From Hirundichthys speculiger (lineage: Eukaryota; Chordata; Actinopteri; Beloniformes; Exocoetidae), in NCBI GenBank assembly GCA_018398805.1, contig JAGFBZ010000849.1, positions 2,190,501-2,254,500 on the forward strand: 64,000 bases of DNA, written 5' to 3'. Made by a program: the position numbers and the translations under genes. Of the stretch, positions 22,331-33,000 are shown in pieces. Under the pieces are notes generated by a model that worked only from the letters and a program-made list of their open reading frames with translations, searched no databases and was not told the DNA's origin. How positions within the stretch are numbered: the first letter of the stretch is position 1; every line of letters starts with the position of its first letter.

Positions 22331-24076
22331 CAAAAGACCCCCAACTCCCTGAAGCTGGAAAGAGGGACATTTTTTGGACGGGGGGTCTGGGGGGTCCTCC
22401 CCCAGAAAATTTTGTGTTTCTTAGATGCAATTTCCTGCATTTTAAGGCATTGAAAAGACTGACGTCTTGCCACCCTACCCATGCCAGAAATGATGATGTT
22501 TTCTTATCCAGACCACAATCCTACTAATTTCAGGATAATTTTGTGAAATTAATTATGCATGTTGTACACAACTTGTGTGCAACATGGGCCGGGCAGTTAG
22601 CTTTTAGAATGCCATCGTTTACGCTGGTGAGCAATTTGTAGACAGAATGGTGCTTTCTGAAGTTAACATTTGCATTGTCGGCGGCATATGCGGTGATGTT
22701 TTCAACATTAAGACCATATGTGTCAAGACAGGAAAGGAGAGCCTTATATGTGCCATTTGCAAATGTTTTCGTAGAAATCTAACAACTTGGACATTACGCC
22801 AGCCGACGCGGAAAAGTAGCTCACACACACTAGAAACATTTTTCTGTTGCCCTTGTTAGAGGCATCGCTAGCGAGTGAAAAATAAAGGGGCTCACCATCA
22901 CCTGAAGAAAGATCGGAGACTATTTTCCCCACAGTGCTTGGACCCAACACATTCATGGTGATCGTCTCCGCTTTGGTTCTTCCCAACTGCATCTTCTTAG
23001 CGACACTCGAGTCTTGAAATAAAGCCCCGTTTAATTTCATGGTGCAGTCAGCGCTGTTATAGCTGTGGCCGTGTTTCATGGTGTGGTATATTTAGGACAC
23101 CTCGCTTGCAGAACTTTTGTCAATTTCAGCAGTAGATGCGGCGAAGAATGAAGTGATGTTGCTTGCTCCTTTAGCTAGCACAGCCTTTTTATGACACTCG
23201 GTGTCTTCATGACGGGATGAGTCGTGCTCGCCACCATGGCCAATCGATATCTCGCGGCGGCATAAAGTACAAAATGCTCTTCTAGGGTCTGTGGTGGCTT
23301 TAACCCATGACCTTTTTGTTTCCCATTCCTTGTTTTAGCTGCAAAGCCTCTTTTTTTAGCCGGTTCATCCATTTCCCTCAGTAAACTTCACTGATTACGA
23401 CCGTCTCCCATAGCAACACATACATTCAGGTCGGCGTAGCCTATCACAGTTTCCTGATCAGAATGTGTCATCATACACCAGTCTGTTATCATTGGACAAT
23501 ATACTTTGTAAACATTGAGTTTTGGGGCATATTAGCCTATCAAAAATCCCTGTTTATAATGTGTCACCAATCAGCAGTCTATCACTGAACGAAATGCTTC
23601 ATAAACATTCCATTAAAAAATGCTGTCAAGACTATGATTGAAATGTGGGACGAGAGCAGTTCTTCACGGGGCAAATGAATTGAATTGAATTGAATTGAAA
23701 ATACTTTGTGATTGAAATTGGCTTGTTGCAGCAGATACAAAAATATACATAAATAGACAGGACAATAAATAGACATTAAATAGGCAATAAAAAGACTAAA
23801 AAACAGTGTGCAGAAACAGAACAATAAATAGACTAAAAACAGTGTGCAAAACAAGACAATAAATAAAAAGTAAGTAGACAAAAACAGTGTGCAAAACAGA
23901 GAAAAACAGTGTGCAAAACCAGAAATAATAAAACTGTAATAATGTAATAAAGTGATAATGCGGCTTTAACAGAAGGCAGTGGCAGAAGTAATCAGCAGCG
24001 ATTATTCCCGGAAAAAAAGCGAAATTCACCTAAAAAACGGGATGTCCCGGGCAAATCGGGACGGTTGGTAACCCTA
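22331..24076 (-). mobile_element. hAT transposon, BED-finger type, decayed
   Basis: On the minus strand the 5' end reads TAGGGTTACCAACCGTCCCG (plus 24057-24076), a one-base-changed form of the CAGGGTTGCCAAC terminus common to this hAT group. The 3' side has the usual CCCCCAGACCCCCCGTCC block and ends near CAGGGAGTTGG (plus about 22,340). The 5' untranslated part holds AT-rich tandem material (23,740-23,930, repeating ACAGTGTGCAAAAC with AATAAATAGAC) and two diverged ~80-bp direct repeats (23439-23519, 23533-23612). The 8-bp target duplication was not found, so the ends are approximate. Confidence 0.75.
22530..23372 (-). pseudogene. hAT transposase with BED zinc finger, broken
   Basis: The product would be a hAT-family transposase with an N-terminal BED-type zinc finger and an RNase-H-like core, as in proteins often labelled ZMYM/ZBED-like. 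The start MDEPAKKRGFAAKTRNGKQK is at 23,372. After a frame change comes AFCTLCRREISIGHGGEHDS and SRHEDTECHKKA, with the CxxC...H...H ligands of the finger, then FFAASTAEIDKSSASEVS and a stop. The core continues MKHGHSYNSADCTMKLNGAL with TDASNKGNRKMF-like SLASDASNKGNRKMF (first catalytic aspartate, about 22,870). After another frameshift follow AYAADNANVNFRKHH (second aspartate) and ANCPAHVAHKLCTTC. The C-terminal dimerisation region is missing. At least two frameshifts and a stop show it is dead. Confidence 0.85.
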
Positions 24077-24083
24077 GGACCTG

Positions 24084-25893
24084 AGGTGTCATGTCTCTGT
24101 GATATCATCAGTAACTCAGGTGTCATGTGACTGCAGTGTCATCAGTAGTTGAGGTGTTATGACTGTGATGTCAGCAGTAACTCAAGTGGGATGTGACTGT
24201 GATGTCAGCAGTAACTCAGGTGTCATGTGACTGTCATGTCAGCAGTGGTCAGGTGTCATGTGACTGTGATGTCAGCAGTAGCTGAGGTGTCATGTGACCG
24301 TGATGTCAGCAGTAACTCAGGTGTCATGTGACTATAATGCCATCAGTACCTGAGGTGTCATGTGACTGCAGTGTCATCAGTAGCTGAGGTGTTGTGACTG
24401 TGATGTCAGCAGTAACTCAGGTGGCATGTGACTGTGATGTCAGCAGTAACTCAGGTGTCATGTGACTGCAGTGTCATCAGTAGCTGAGGTGTCATGACTG
24501 TGATGTCAGCAGTAACTCAGGTGTCATGTGACTATGATGTTGTCAGTAGTCAGGTGTCATGTGACTTTGATGTCAGCAGTAACTCAGGTGTCATGACTGC
24601 AATGTCAACAGTAACTCAGGTGTCATGTGACTGTGATGTCAGCAGTAACTCAGGTGTCATGTGACTGTCATGTCATCAGTAGCTGGGGTGTCATGTGACA
24701 GTGATGTCAGCAATAGTCTGGTGTCATGTGACTGTGATGTCATCAGTAACTCAGGTGTCATGTGACTGCAATGTCATCAGTAGCTGAGAAGTTATCACTC
24801 TGATGGCATCAGTAACTCAGGTGTCATGTGACTGCAGTGTCATCAGTAGCTGAGGTGTCATGACTGTGATGTCAGCAGTAACTCAGGTGGCATGTGACTG
24901 TGATGTCAGCAGTAACTCAGGTGGCATGTGACTGTGATGTCATCAGTAGCTGAGGTGTCATGACTGTGATGTCAGCAGTAACTCAGGTGTCATGTGACTG
25001 TGATGTCGGCAGTAACTCAGGTGTCATGACTGTAATGTAAGCAGTAACTCAGGTGTCATGTCACTGTGATGTCAGCAGTAACTCAGATGTCATGACTGTA
25101 ATGTCAGCAGTAACTCAGGTGTCATGTGATTGTGATGTCATCAGTAGTCAGGTGTCATGTGACTGTGATGTCAGCAGTAACTCAGGTGTCATGACTGTAA
25201 TGTCAGCAGTAACTCAGGTGTCATGTGACTGTGATGTCATCAGTAGTCAGGTGTCATGTGACTGTCATGTCAGCAGTAACTCAGGTGTCATGACTGTAAT
25301 GTCAGCAGTAGAATCAGGTGGCATGTGACTGTGATGTCATCAGTAGCTGAGGTGTCATGAATGTGATGTCAGCAGTAACTCAGGTGGCATGTGACTGTGA
25401 TGTCAGCAGTAACTCAGGTGTCATGTGACTGCAATGTCATCAGTAGCTGAGAAGTTATCACTCTGATGTCATCAGTAACTCAGGTGTCATGTGATTGTGA
25501 TGTCATCAATAGTCAGGTGTCATGTGACTGTCATGTCAGCAGTAACTCAGCTGTCATGACTGTAATGTCAGCAGTAACTCAGGTGTCATGTGACTGTGAT
25601 GTCATCAGTAGTCAGGTGTCATGTGACTGTCATGTCAGCAGTAACTCAGCTGTCATGACTGTAATGTCAGCAGTAACTCAGGTGTCATGTGACTGTGATG
25701 TCATCAGTAGTCAGGTGTCATGTGACTGTGATGTCAGCAGTAACTCAGGTGTCATATGACTGTGATGTCAGCAGTAACTCAGGTGTCATGTGCATGTGCA
25801 GTACTCAGGTGACTGTGATGTCAGCAGTAACTCAGGTGTCATGTGACTGTGATGTCAGCAGTAACTCAGGTGTCATGTGACTGTGATGTCAGC
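24084..25893. repeat. 33-bp tandem array with a 99-bp higher-order repeat
   Basis: About 55 head-to-tail units of 32-34 bp follow the consensus GTGTCATGTGACTGTGATGTC plus AGCAGTAACTCAG. Three variants differ in length: 34 bp full, 32 bp lacking TG after TCATG, and 33 bp ending CATCAGTAGTCAG. In 25,090-25,290 and 25,480-25,760 they recur in fixed order with a period of exactly 99 bp (25091, 25190, 25289; and 25551, 25650). About 30 units carry TCATGTGA. Because 99 is divisible by three, open frames of 91-97 codons run through these parts; I read them as repeat artefacts. There are no unique spacers, so this is not a CRISPR array. Confidence 0.95.
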
Positions 25894-28239
25894 AGCTTAA
25901 AGCCAACATGTCTGCATGCTCATTCGCTCACATGTAAAAACATTAAAAGTGACTGTAGAAGTCACTTGTGCCGAAAATGTTTGTGTCCATGCACTCTAGA
26001 TAAAACACATCTACAAAAAAAAGATTTGTCATGCATCCAAGACAATTCAAATGTTGAATTTTTACATTTTGAGTTTTGTTATATTTGTTCTTTATTTATA
26101 ATGTGAAGAAAGTCTATTGTTAGATGGACTATTAAATGACTTAAAATCTGTGCAGTTCTTAACTTCTTTATTGATTACGATATTTTGTCCAGAATAGATG
26201 TATAGATGTAAAATGGATTTTAAAATACATTTCATAATTTGCAAACATTTATTATAATAATCATTATTTAATAGTGGAAAAGACAATATATAAAACATTT
26301 TTTTTTTTAATTTTTTTTTATCTTTTTATTGTTGTTTGTGTCTTGCTTGTGTTTTCATAACAGGTAGAAAATGTGACATTTTGGCACACACAATATTTAG
26401 GTGCTCATACTGGAAATTGATTACCTTTTTAATACACGTCTCAAAATCCTGTTTTAAAAGTGCCAGCGAACGTGCACAAGGCCTTGCAGCCGTATGTTAC
26501 CGTGGATTGATGTCAAAAAGGGGAGTCCGGAAAGCTGGTGGTGGTTGTAGTAATCAAAGCAGTTTGTGTTTGTGTTTGTATCAAAGCAGTTTGTGTTTCG
26601 TGTAAAACTGTACGGATAAATGTCCGGTAGGTGACAATAAATAAATGTGAACACGGCAGCTGAGACCAATTTTGCATCAGAGGCAAGAGTCTGTCTGGAA
26701 GACTAACACAATAGATCTGTTGTACAGCACCTGGCTGATGCATTCCACCGAAAACATCATTTAATCATTGACCTTTTGTCTATAGGAGAGAGGAGGTGTG
26801 TGTGTATGTGTGTGTGTGTGTGTGTGTGTGGAGGGGGGGGTTAGAGAGCTGCAGAGACAGTAATAAATTCCTTAAAATGAATTCTGAATGCATGAGATGT
26901 CATATGAAGCTTTAAATTTAGAATCTCATGAAGCAAAATGACCAAATGTATTATCGGCCAAGACTAATCCTTTTCATATAAATCCCTACATTTCCCACTT
27001 TGTCTTGTAAAGAGAAGCCCTGTGTGGCTGCTAGATGCCTCTTCTCTCCTTACTCTTACCTAAAAGACCATCAAGTACAGTGGGGGCGGACTGGGACACG
27101 ATCTCATCCATCATGATCGATGTCACCATGTGACCATCATATCATTTTAAAACAGAACCCTACTCACCTTATCTGAGGCTCCCAATGAAGCAGAAAATAA
27201 GGGCCAAGTGCAGCCTGCACAATACTGAACATAAGACTGAATCGGAAAGCCAAGTAAAACAATGACCATCAAGTAAATAGACAGCAAAGGTAATGGATTG
27301 TGCAAAACATCCCCTTGGATAATGTCAGATAACCTACTCACTTCACTGAACGGTGTTTCTGGTCAAGTCCTATTGTGCCAGTTTATAATACCAGCTGATG
27401 TCTTCAAACTACCAGAGTTTGATTTAAATTTGACTGAAACTTGACTTGAGAGAAGGTTAGATAGTCAAGATAAAAGTGAGATAAAAGAATAAATGCCCAA
27501 GAAAGAGAGAAAAAATGTTTTGTCTGGGAGTTTTGGCTGGTTTTGGTGTGGAAAGGATTATTTTTGATGAGTGAAGTGACATCTAGCTCATGAGTGTTGA
27601 GCTGGTTAAGCTACTTCCAGGGAGGATGATACTTGACACTGTGTTTTTATTTGACTCTTCTTTACAGATATCACATGTACTTATTTTGGCAGACATGAAC
27701 CATATCTTAAATACTCTTCATCTGCTGTTTCAGTTAACTTGGAAGTAATTTGATCCCAGGATGAGTATTAGATAATTTTGATGTTTTTCACTCAGTTATC
27801 TAACATTCGTGCAGTACATTTTTAGATCTGATGTTAGTTTTGTTAGTAAAAGTGGATGTTCATCATCACTGAAGCCGCTGCTCGGGCAAACACATTCACC
27901 ACTATAGTTTTGTTGTTGACTTCTCCTTGTGGTTCGTTTGTGGTAACATTACAGTCAGTGCACGTGTTGCCCTGTTTAAAAACCAGCTTTCAAAATTCAG
28001 GATCATGACTCTGTCTTCATTGCAAACCAAATACACTCGACAGCGAGTAAGAAAAGCATTCATGATCATGTGCTACATGCAGTCAGCCTCCACTAGCAAG
28101 TTTCCATTAATTATTCAAATGGTAGAAAGGGTTAATTATCTTGTGTCATCACGATCAAATACAGAGAGCACTATGTATACAAAAGACTGTCAATACATGA
28201 AATGTATAATGTGAAAGTATATGTGTGGATAAAGCTCAC
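25894..28239. other. Noncoding stretch with GT microsatellite
   Basis: A (GT)n tract at about 26797-26829 is followed by a run of G to 26840. A T-rich stretch lies at 26300-26335, and a short direct repeat (CAAAGCAGTTTGTGTTTGTG near 26,556, again near 26,582). No exon or transposon is recognised. Confidence 0.45.
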
Positions 28240-28649
28240 GACAGCTTATTGCTTAGTTTTGGCAGGCTTGTCCTACAGTTCTAGCTTGTACATCCACCTT
28301 GAGCAGCAATAACTTCAAGTAATTGTTTCCTATATAACTTTATGAACAGGCTAAAGTCAGTGTAAAGGAACTTTGCCTCATTCTTCACTAATTCAGTCCA
28401 TCGAGGTTTTGGCGGATTTTTTTGGGCATTTCCCTTCCAGGTCTGAGTTTGTTGTATTAATGTCTGCTATTATTGTGCTGAGGTGTCTTTTTTTTTGTAA
28501 TCTCACACTGGGTCCCAGTACTGGACACAGTGTAAGAAATTCCTCTTTTTTTTCTCCTCCTCTTTCCTCTTGGTAACCGTTTTTTCCTAAGCTATGGAAA
28601 AGAGCTCTTGGACACCATTGACCCTTGTCTTATGTTGGCTCGTTTGTTT

Positions 28650-28738
28650 GTATTACTGTATGTATTCGCTGGACAGATGTACTGAAACCTGAATTTCCCC
28701 CTTGGGGGATCAATAAAGTGTATCTTATCTTATCTTAT
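28650..28738 (+). mobile_element. LINE 3' tail ending in TATCT repeats
   Basis: The end reads GAATTTCCCCCTTGGGGGAT, then CAATAAAGTGTATCTTATCT and a TATCT-type tail. The CCCCC-TT-GGGGG hairpin followed by AATAAAG and short tandem repeats is the usual 3' terminus of a group of fish LINEs. The upstream limit is unclear and may reach about 28,470. It lies inside the minus-strand Tc1 element. Confidence 0.6.
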
Positions 28739-28899
28739 GAGCGTTAGTTCTACTCAGTATACACTGGTATCCAGTGGACACGGATAACTCGCTGGCAGCA
28801 AGGTTCCACGGTCTTGTGACTGTAAAACAACCCTAACTCACCCCTCTCCTCTGCCATGTTTGATAGGAGTTTGGATAGGAGGTTGGTTCTTGGCTCAGC

Positions 28900-29217
28900 G
28901 AACATGGTGCTGTGTAGAGATAGGACCAACCTGATCCAGTATCAGTATCTAACGTCCAGTTCAAATTGAAAACTTAATAGCCCTACTAGATTTATTCTGT
29001 TCAGATGAATCACTGTCTTTAACTTATTTGAATGGTTGGAAAACAAATACGTCTATTTTTTTTTTTTTTTACAGTTTTTGCACTTTTATTCAAATATTCC
29101 ATTTGGAAAACTACAAGCAACAACCAGCCCTTCGAGAGTGGAATCACTGTCGGATAACAGCAGGTATAGCGTGTACTGGAATTGGATCGGAACTCAAGGA
29201 TAAGTGCATCTCTAGTA
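28900..29217 (+). mobile_element. hAT-type fragment, right end only
   Basis: It ends GATAAGTGCATCTCTA at about 29,217, close to the ATCGGTGCATCTCTG terminus of a common fish hAT group. Upstream words GATCCAGTATCAGTATC and GGAATTGGATCGGAACTC fit the same group. No left end was found. This is a tentative call based on remembered terminal words. Confidence 0.4.
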
Positions 29218-30058
29218 CTGGGTGTTCAGGCCAAACAACTACAAATTGGTGGACACTTCTAGAACAATGCCTAAGAAGTTTTGTCTTTTGTTCAGATATG
29301 GTTTTGTAGACACCAGCTGTCCTTACATTTTTATTTTAGATCAAAGAAGGCTTTCTCCTGGCAACCCTTCCAAACAACCCGTACTTGTTCAGTTTTCCTC
29401 TAATTGTGCTGTCAAGGACATTTAACATGCTCAGAGAGGCCTGTAGGATCTGAGATGTACTTTTTGGGTTTTTCCTTTTATGTTTGTCCGTGTTTCTCTC
29501 AGCATTGCACGGTCTGACCTTGGGGTAAATTTGCTAGGACATCCACTCCTCAGAAGATTTGCAATGGGCTTTCCATTTGTGAATAATCGTTCTCACTGTT
29601 GATGTTGAAATACAGATTGTTCGGAAATGGTTTTATAACCCTTCTAGATTGATGTACAGCAGTAATTGCTTCTGTAAGACTATTGATTATGTCTTTCCCT
29701 CACTGCATTTTGTTAACACACACCTGAATGCTCCAGACCCAAAAACTGCCAAAATGTCTGCACACTTGCTGATGATCAATTCCTCAAGTGCATTTGATTA
29801 GAAGCACTTGGCTGCAGCTTATCTTCCTAAATCCTATGCAAGCAATAAGGTGGTACTTAGTATTCCCCACATGATTTTTGGCTGTTGGCTTTATTTTTGT
29901 TAAATACATTTGTCTGAGATTGGATTCGCCTAATACTAAGACCCAGTAGGATCAAATTACTTTTTTTTATTATGTGTTTACACAGAAAAACATAATAAAC
30001 ATTATGTTAAAAAAATTTAATTAAAAGCGTGGGTGCCAAGTATTTGCACATGAATGTA

Positions 30059-33000
30059 CTTTAGCCAGGAGGAACAAATCCTTATCATGGAGTTCTACAA
30101 AAAATGTAATCAATTATAAATGTTAGAAGCAACACTGCAGCAGAAAATCTAACCAGAAAAGAGTGCTAGCAGAAAACTGCAGATGAAGTCAATTCATCTG
30201 CTTTAAATGTAAACTGTAAAATATAAAATGTAAATGTTAAAGACTTGCCTTTAGTTCTGAATTGATTGTGGTATGAATAACAACAAAATAATTTTTTTTA
30301 ACCCGTCCGTTTTTTTCTATTTCAGACATCTGTAGGTATTGTAAGAAAATGCTGTCCCAAAACTAACCTCATTATACTCAACCATTTAAAACTTTCATCA
30401 TGTTAATTGTGAAGAAAGATGACTCTTTTATGTAATTGGTTTCGTAATAGCTACCGCAGTACTACACTCAAATGAATGTGGAAACTAATCAAAACAAAGC
30501 ACAAATCATAATCCAACATGTTATGCAGCTGCTGGGTCTTTATTGTTTATTTTTGCCTTTTTAATAGACGCTGTACCATTTGAAGTGCAACAATCATCTG
30601 AAGCAAGCGGTCTCCAGCAAGCCGATTTAAAAGCATTTGGAACATAACCCTTCATCCAGACCAGGTTATGTTTGCAACACAAATCACCATGGTGATCGGG
30701 CCAGATTAAAGGAGTCAAATTCGTGTCACTTGAAGACCCTGTTCTTTAAACTCCACAAAGCTCTTCACTCCATTTATTTTGCTTTGAAGTGCAGCCCTCT
30801 GGTCAACATAAAAACATATTTTTATACACCATCAGTACAATGGTTGGTACTGACTTATATAATATGAATACAATCCTATAAAGGTTTAGGATTTTGAACA
30901 AAGGTTACTGTACAACCCTGGGAAATCCCATGTGGCTTTTCAAGGCCAAGTAAATTTAATCTTTAATCACACATTTTAGCTCATAATCTCATCATCAGCC
31001 ATGCGGGGTGTCTGAATGTTTTTTTTTTCTTTTTTTTCTCCCCAACAATGTTGCTGTTAGTCAAACGAGGCCACTGCAATCAGTCCTGACAGATTTGGAG
31101 CATGTTACGAGCCCTGTTTGTCACAGGCTGTACCTGCCACTCAAACAGCGACGGAGAGAAAGAGAATAGGGCAAAAGGGGGGAAGGAGAGGGAGGGGGAC
31201 TTTTAGGTAACCAGAAAAGAGGTAATTTTAAAGACCCCCTTGGGGCATAAATGGCATGCCTTGATTTTTCTGAAAAAGACGCCAACCCACACACAAATAC
31301 TGCAATAATTCTGTAATTTCCATAAGTTGCTTAGACGTGATGGCTGAAACTTTCTAAACAGTGGGTCATGACTGAAATCTTAATAGTAGGCTTGCGGAGG
31401 GGCATGCAAAGTCACAGTGTCAGATTATTGATTGGGAGGACAAAAATTAGCAACATATTTCTGGATTGACAGCTTTTCTTTTTTTTTTTCTTTGTTCTGT
31501 CTGACCGGAAGAAAAGGCAGGGTCCAGGACAGACATTAGAGATCTCATGTTTTTCACCCATCTGTAGCTCTGATCACTATCTCCTTAATAAACCTGAATT
31601 CAACTCTTTATATATAAACTCATCATTTTGTAGTGTTGGGTCATTCTAGGATAAAGTAGGTCAGTTGTTCCTGTAAAGCTTCCAAAAATGTGACTTTTAT
31701 TCCTCTCTTGATTTAAACAGACACCACAGATGATGATCTCAGCATGTAGATAAGATAATAAGTTGATGTGAATCTAATTCTAACCCTATTCAACTTAAAG
31801 AGGAGACCATGCTGTTAAGAATGTCTTTATCTTTCTTTTCTTTGAGACATGTTTGTTTGATTTTTGGTTTTTGTCTTTTTATCCATAATCTTTCTTGGTG
31901 CTTTAGTGTTTGAAATTAATGTTTCCCATTAATTTCAAAAGCATCTTTCTGTTTGAAACATTTGCTAAATTTATATCTTAAACAAAAAAAAAAATTGGCT
32001 AATGAAACAAATGGGTTACTTTCATATTCTGCACATATTCAAACCTAAACGTTCTCTCATGATGGGATACAGGAAGTATGGAGGAAGTGATCTGGGGATG
32101 TAACCTTCTGCCTATTTTTCAAATTCTCTCCACATAATCACCTGCAACAGGATTAGTTTGGGGGCTCAGGGTCTGCCACTTGGTGCTAAATATGTTTGCC
32201 AAAAGCCCCAGCTGGCCTTCCATGGTATTTGGACCAGGTACTCCAAGTCTTCCACCCCCAGCATCATGCCAAACCTCAATTTTGTTTCAGCATCCTTTCA
32301 CCCTAGCATTCATCTGCCTACAAAACAGACTTTACCTTTTGCTTCCTTCCTAATATCATGACAACATTCCCCAAATTGATATGACTCAATTAAAAACACA
32401 TTTGCATTCAGACAGACAGACCAGCAGATGAATGCCGTATCCCATAAGTGAATGTAGCTTCAGTGACTGAGGCTGGTTGTGATGTAGTTTGTTTCTTGCA
32501 GCATCATCATTCTCTGATTAAAGGCTTAAAAAGTGCATTTCTGTGTGTTTTTGAATAAACACAACACAGGTAGTAACAACACTAGGCTGGCGAGCTAAGA
32601 GTTACAATTATAGCTAGAGGCTCTATGCATGTTGCAAATGTAGCACAGTGCATCTCAGAGGGAACATACTGCACATTTTAAAGAGAGGTGCATTCAGATG
32701 TGTTGTTGAAGCATATCATTTCCTGCTACAAATCCAATAATGTTTGACACAAAGGTCTATTGAAGTGACAAAAACATTAAAATAGTCACAAATATAAAAA
32801 TCTGTTTGAAAAATGCTGTCAAAGACATCATTTTACTGTAAATCAGTTTCTGATAAGTGTTTTCTAAAGAATAAATAGGTTAAATATTCACAATACTGGA
32901 GTCTAAATTTGCATGCTCATAGGTGAAGAACTACAGTCTAACAAACATATGTACATTGATCTTAGGTCAAGCATGAGAGACTGAGATTCAAACACTTTGC

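Larger units (their letters stand above)
28250..29700 (-). pseudogene. Tc1-like transposase, broken, middle replaced
   Basis: Reading the minus strand, the coding part begins near 29,690 with a short, frameshifted N-terminal region (EAITAVHQSRRVIKPF). It continues with traces of the second DNA-binding domain near 29,340-29,410 (the TGTTTGGAAGGGTTGCCAGG block) and of the segment around the first catalytic aspartate (29,225-29,290), where it is already degenerate. The final part is at 28,250-28,330: LFIKLYRKQLLEVIAAQGGC matches the C-terminus of fish Tc1 transposases (RKRLLQVIAAKGG). The region with the second aspartate and the glutamate is absent, replaced by foreign repeats. It is certainly nonfunctional. 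Coordinates of the broken segments are approximate. Confidence 0.7.
28240..30058 (-). mobile_element. Tc1-like transposon on the minus strand, split by insertions
   Basis: The 5' end (right side) reads backwards TACATTCATGTGCAAATACT and fits the end of a known fish Tc1 group. The left edge is uncertain. Minus-strand transposase scraps occupy 29,225-29,700 and 28,250-28,440, while 28,440-29,220 holds other repeats (a LINE tail and a hAT end). The centre of the transposase is missing. Confidence 0.7.

Noticed and set aside
25053..25880. Repetitive Ser/Val/Cys frames as a possible repeat protein
   Set aside because: They result from the 99-bp tandem period; the frame is lost wherever unit order changes, and there is no start context or flanking exon.
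24084..25893. CRISPR-like array
   Set aside because: Units are contiguous near-identical copies with no unique spacers, and the setting is a vertebrate genome.
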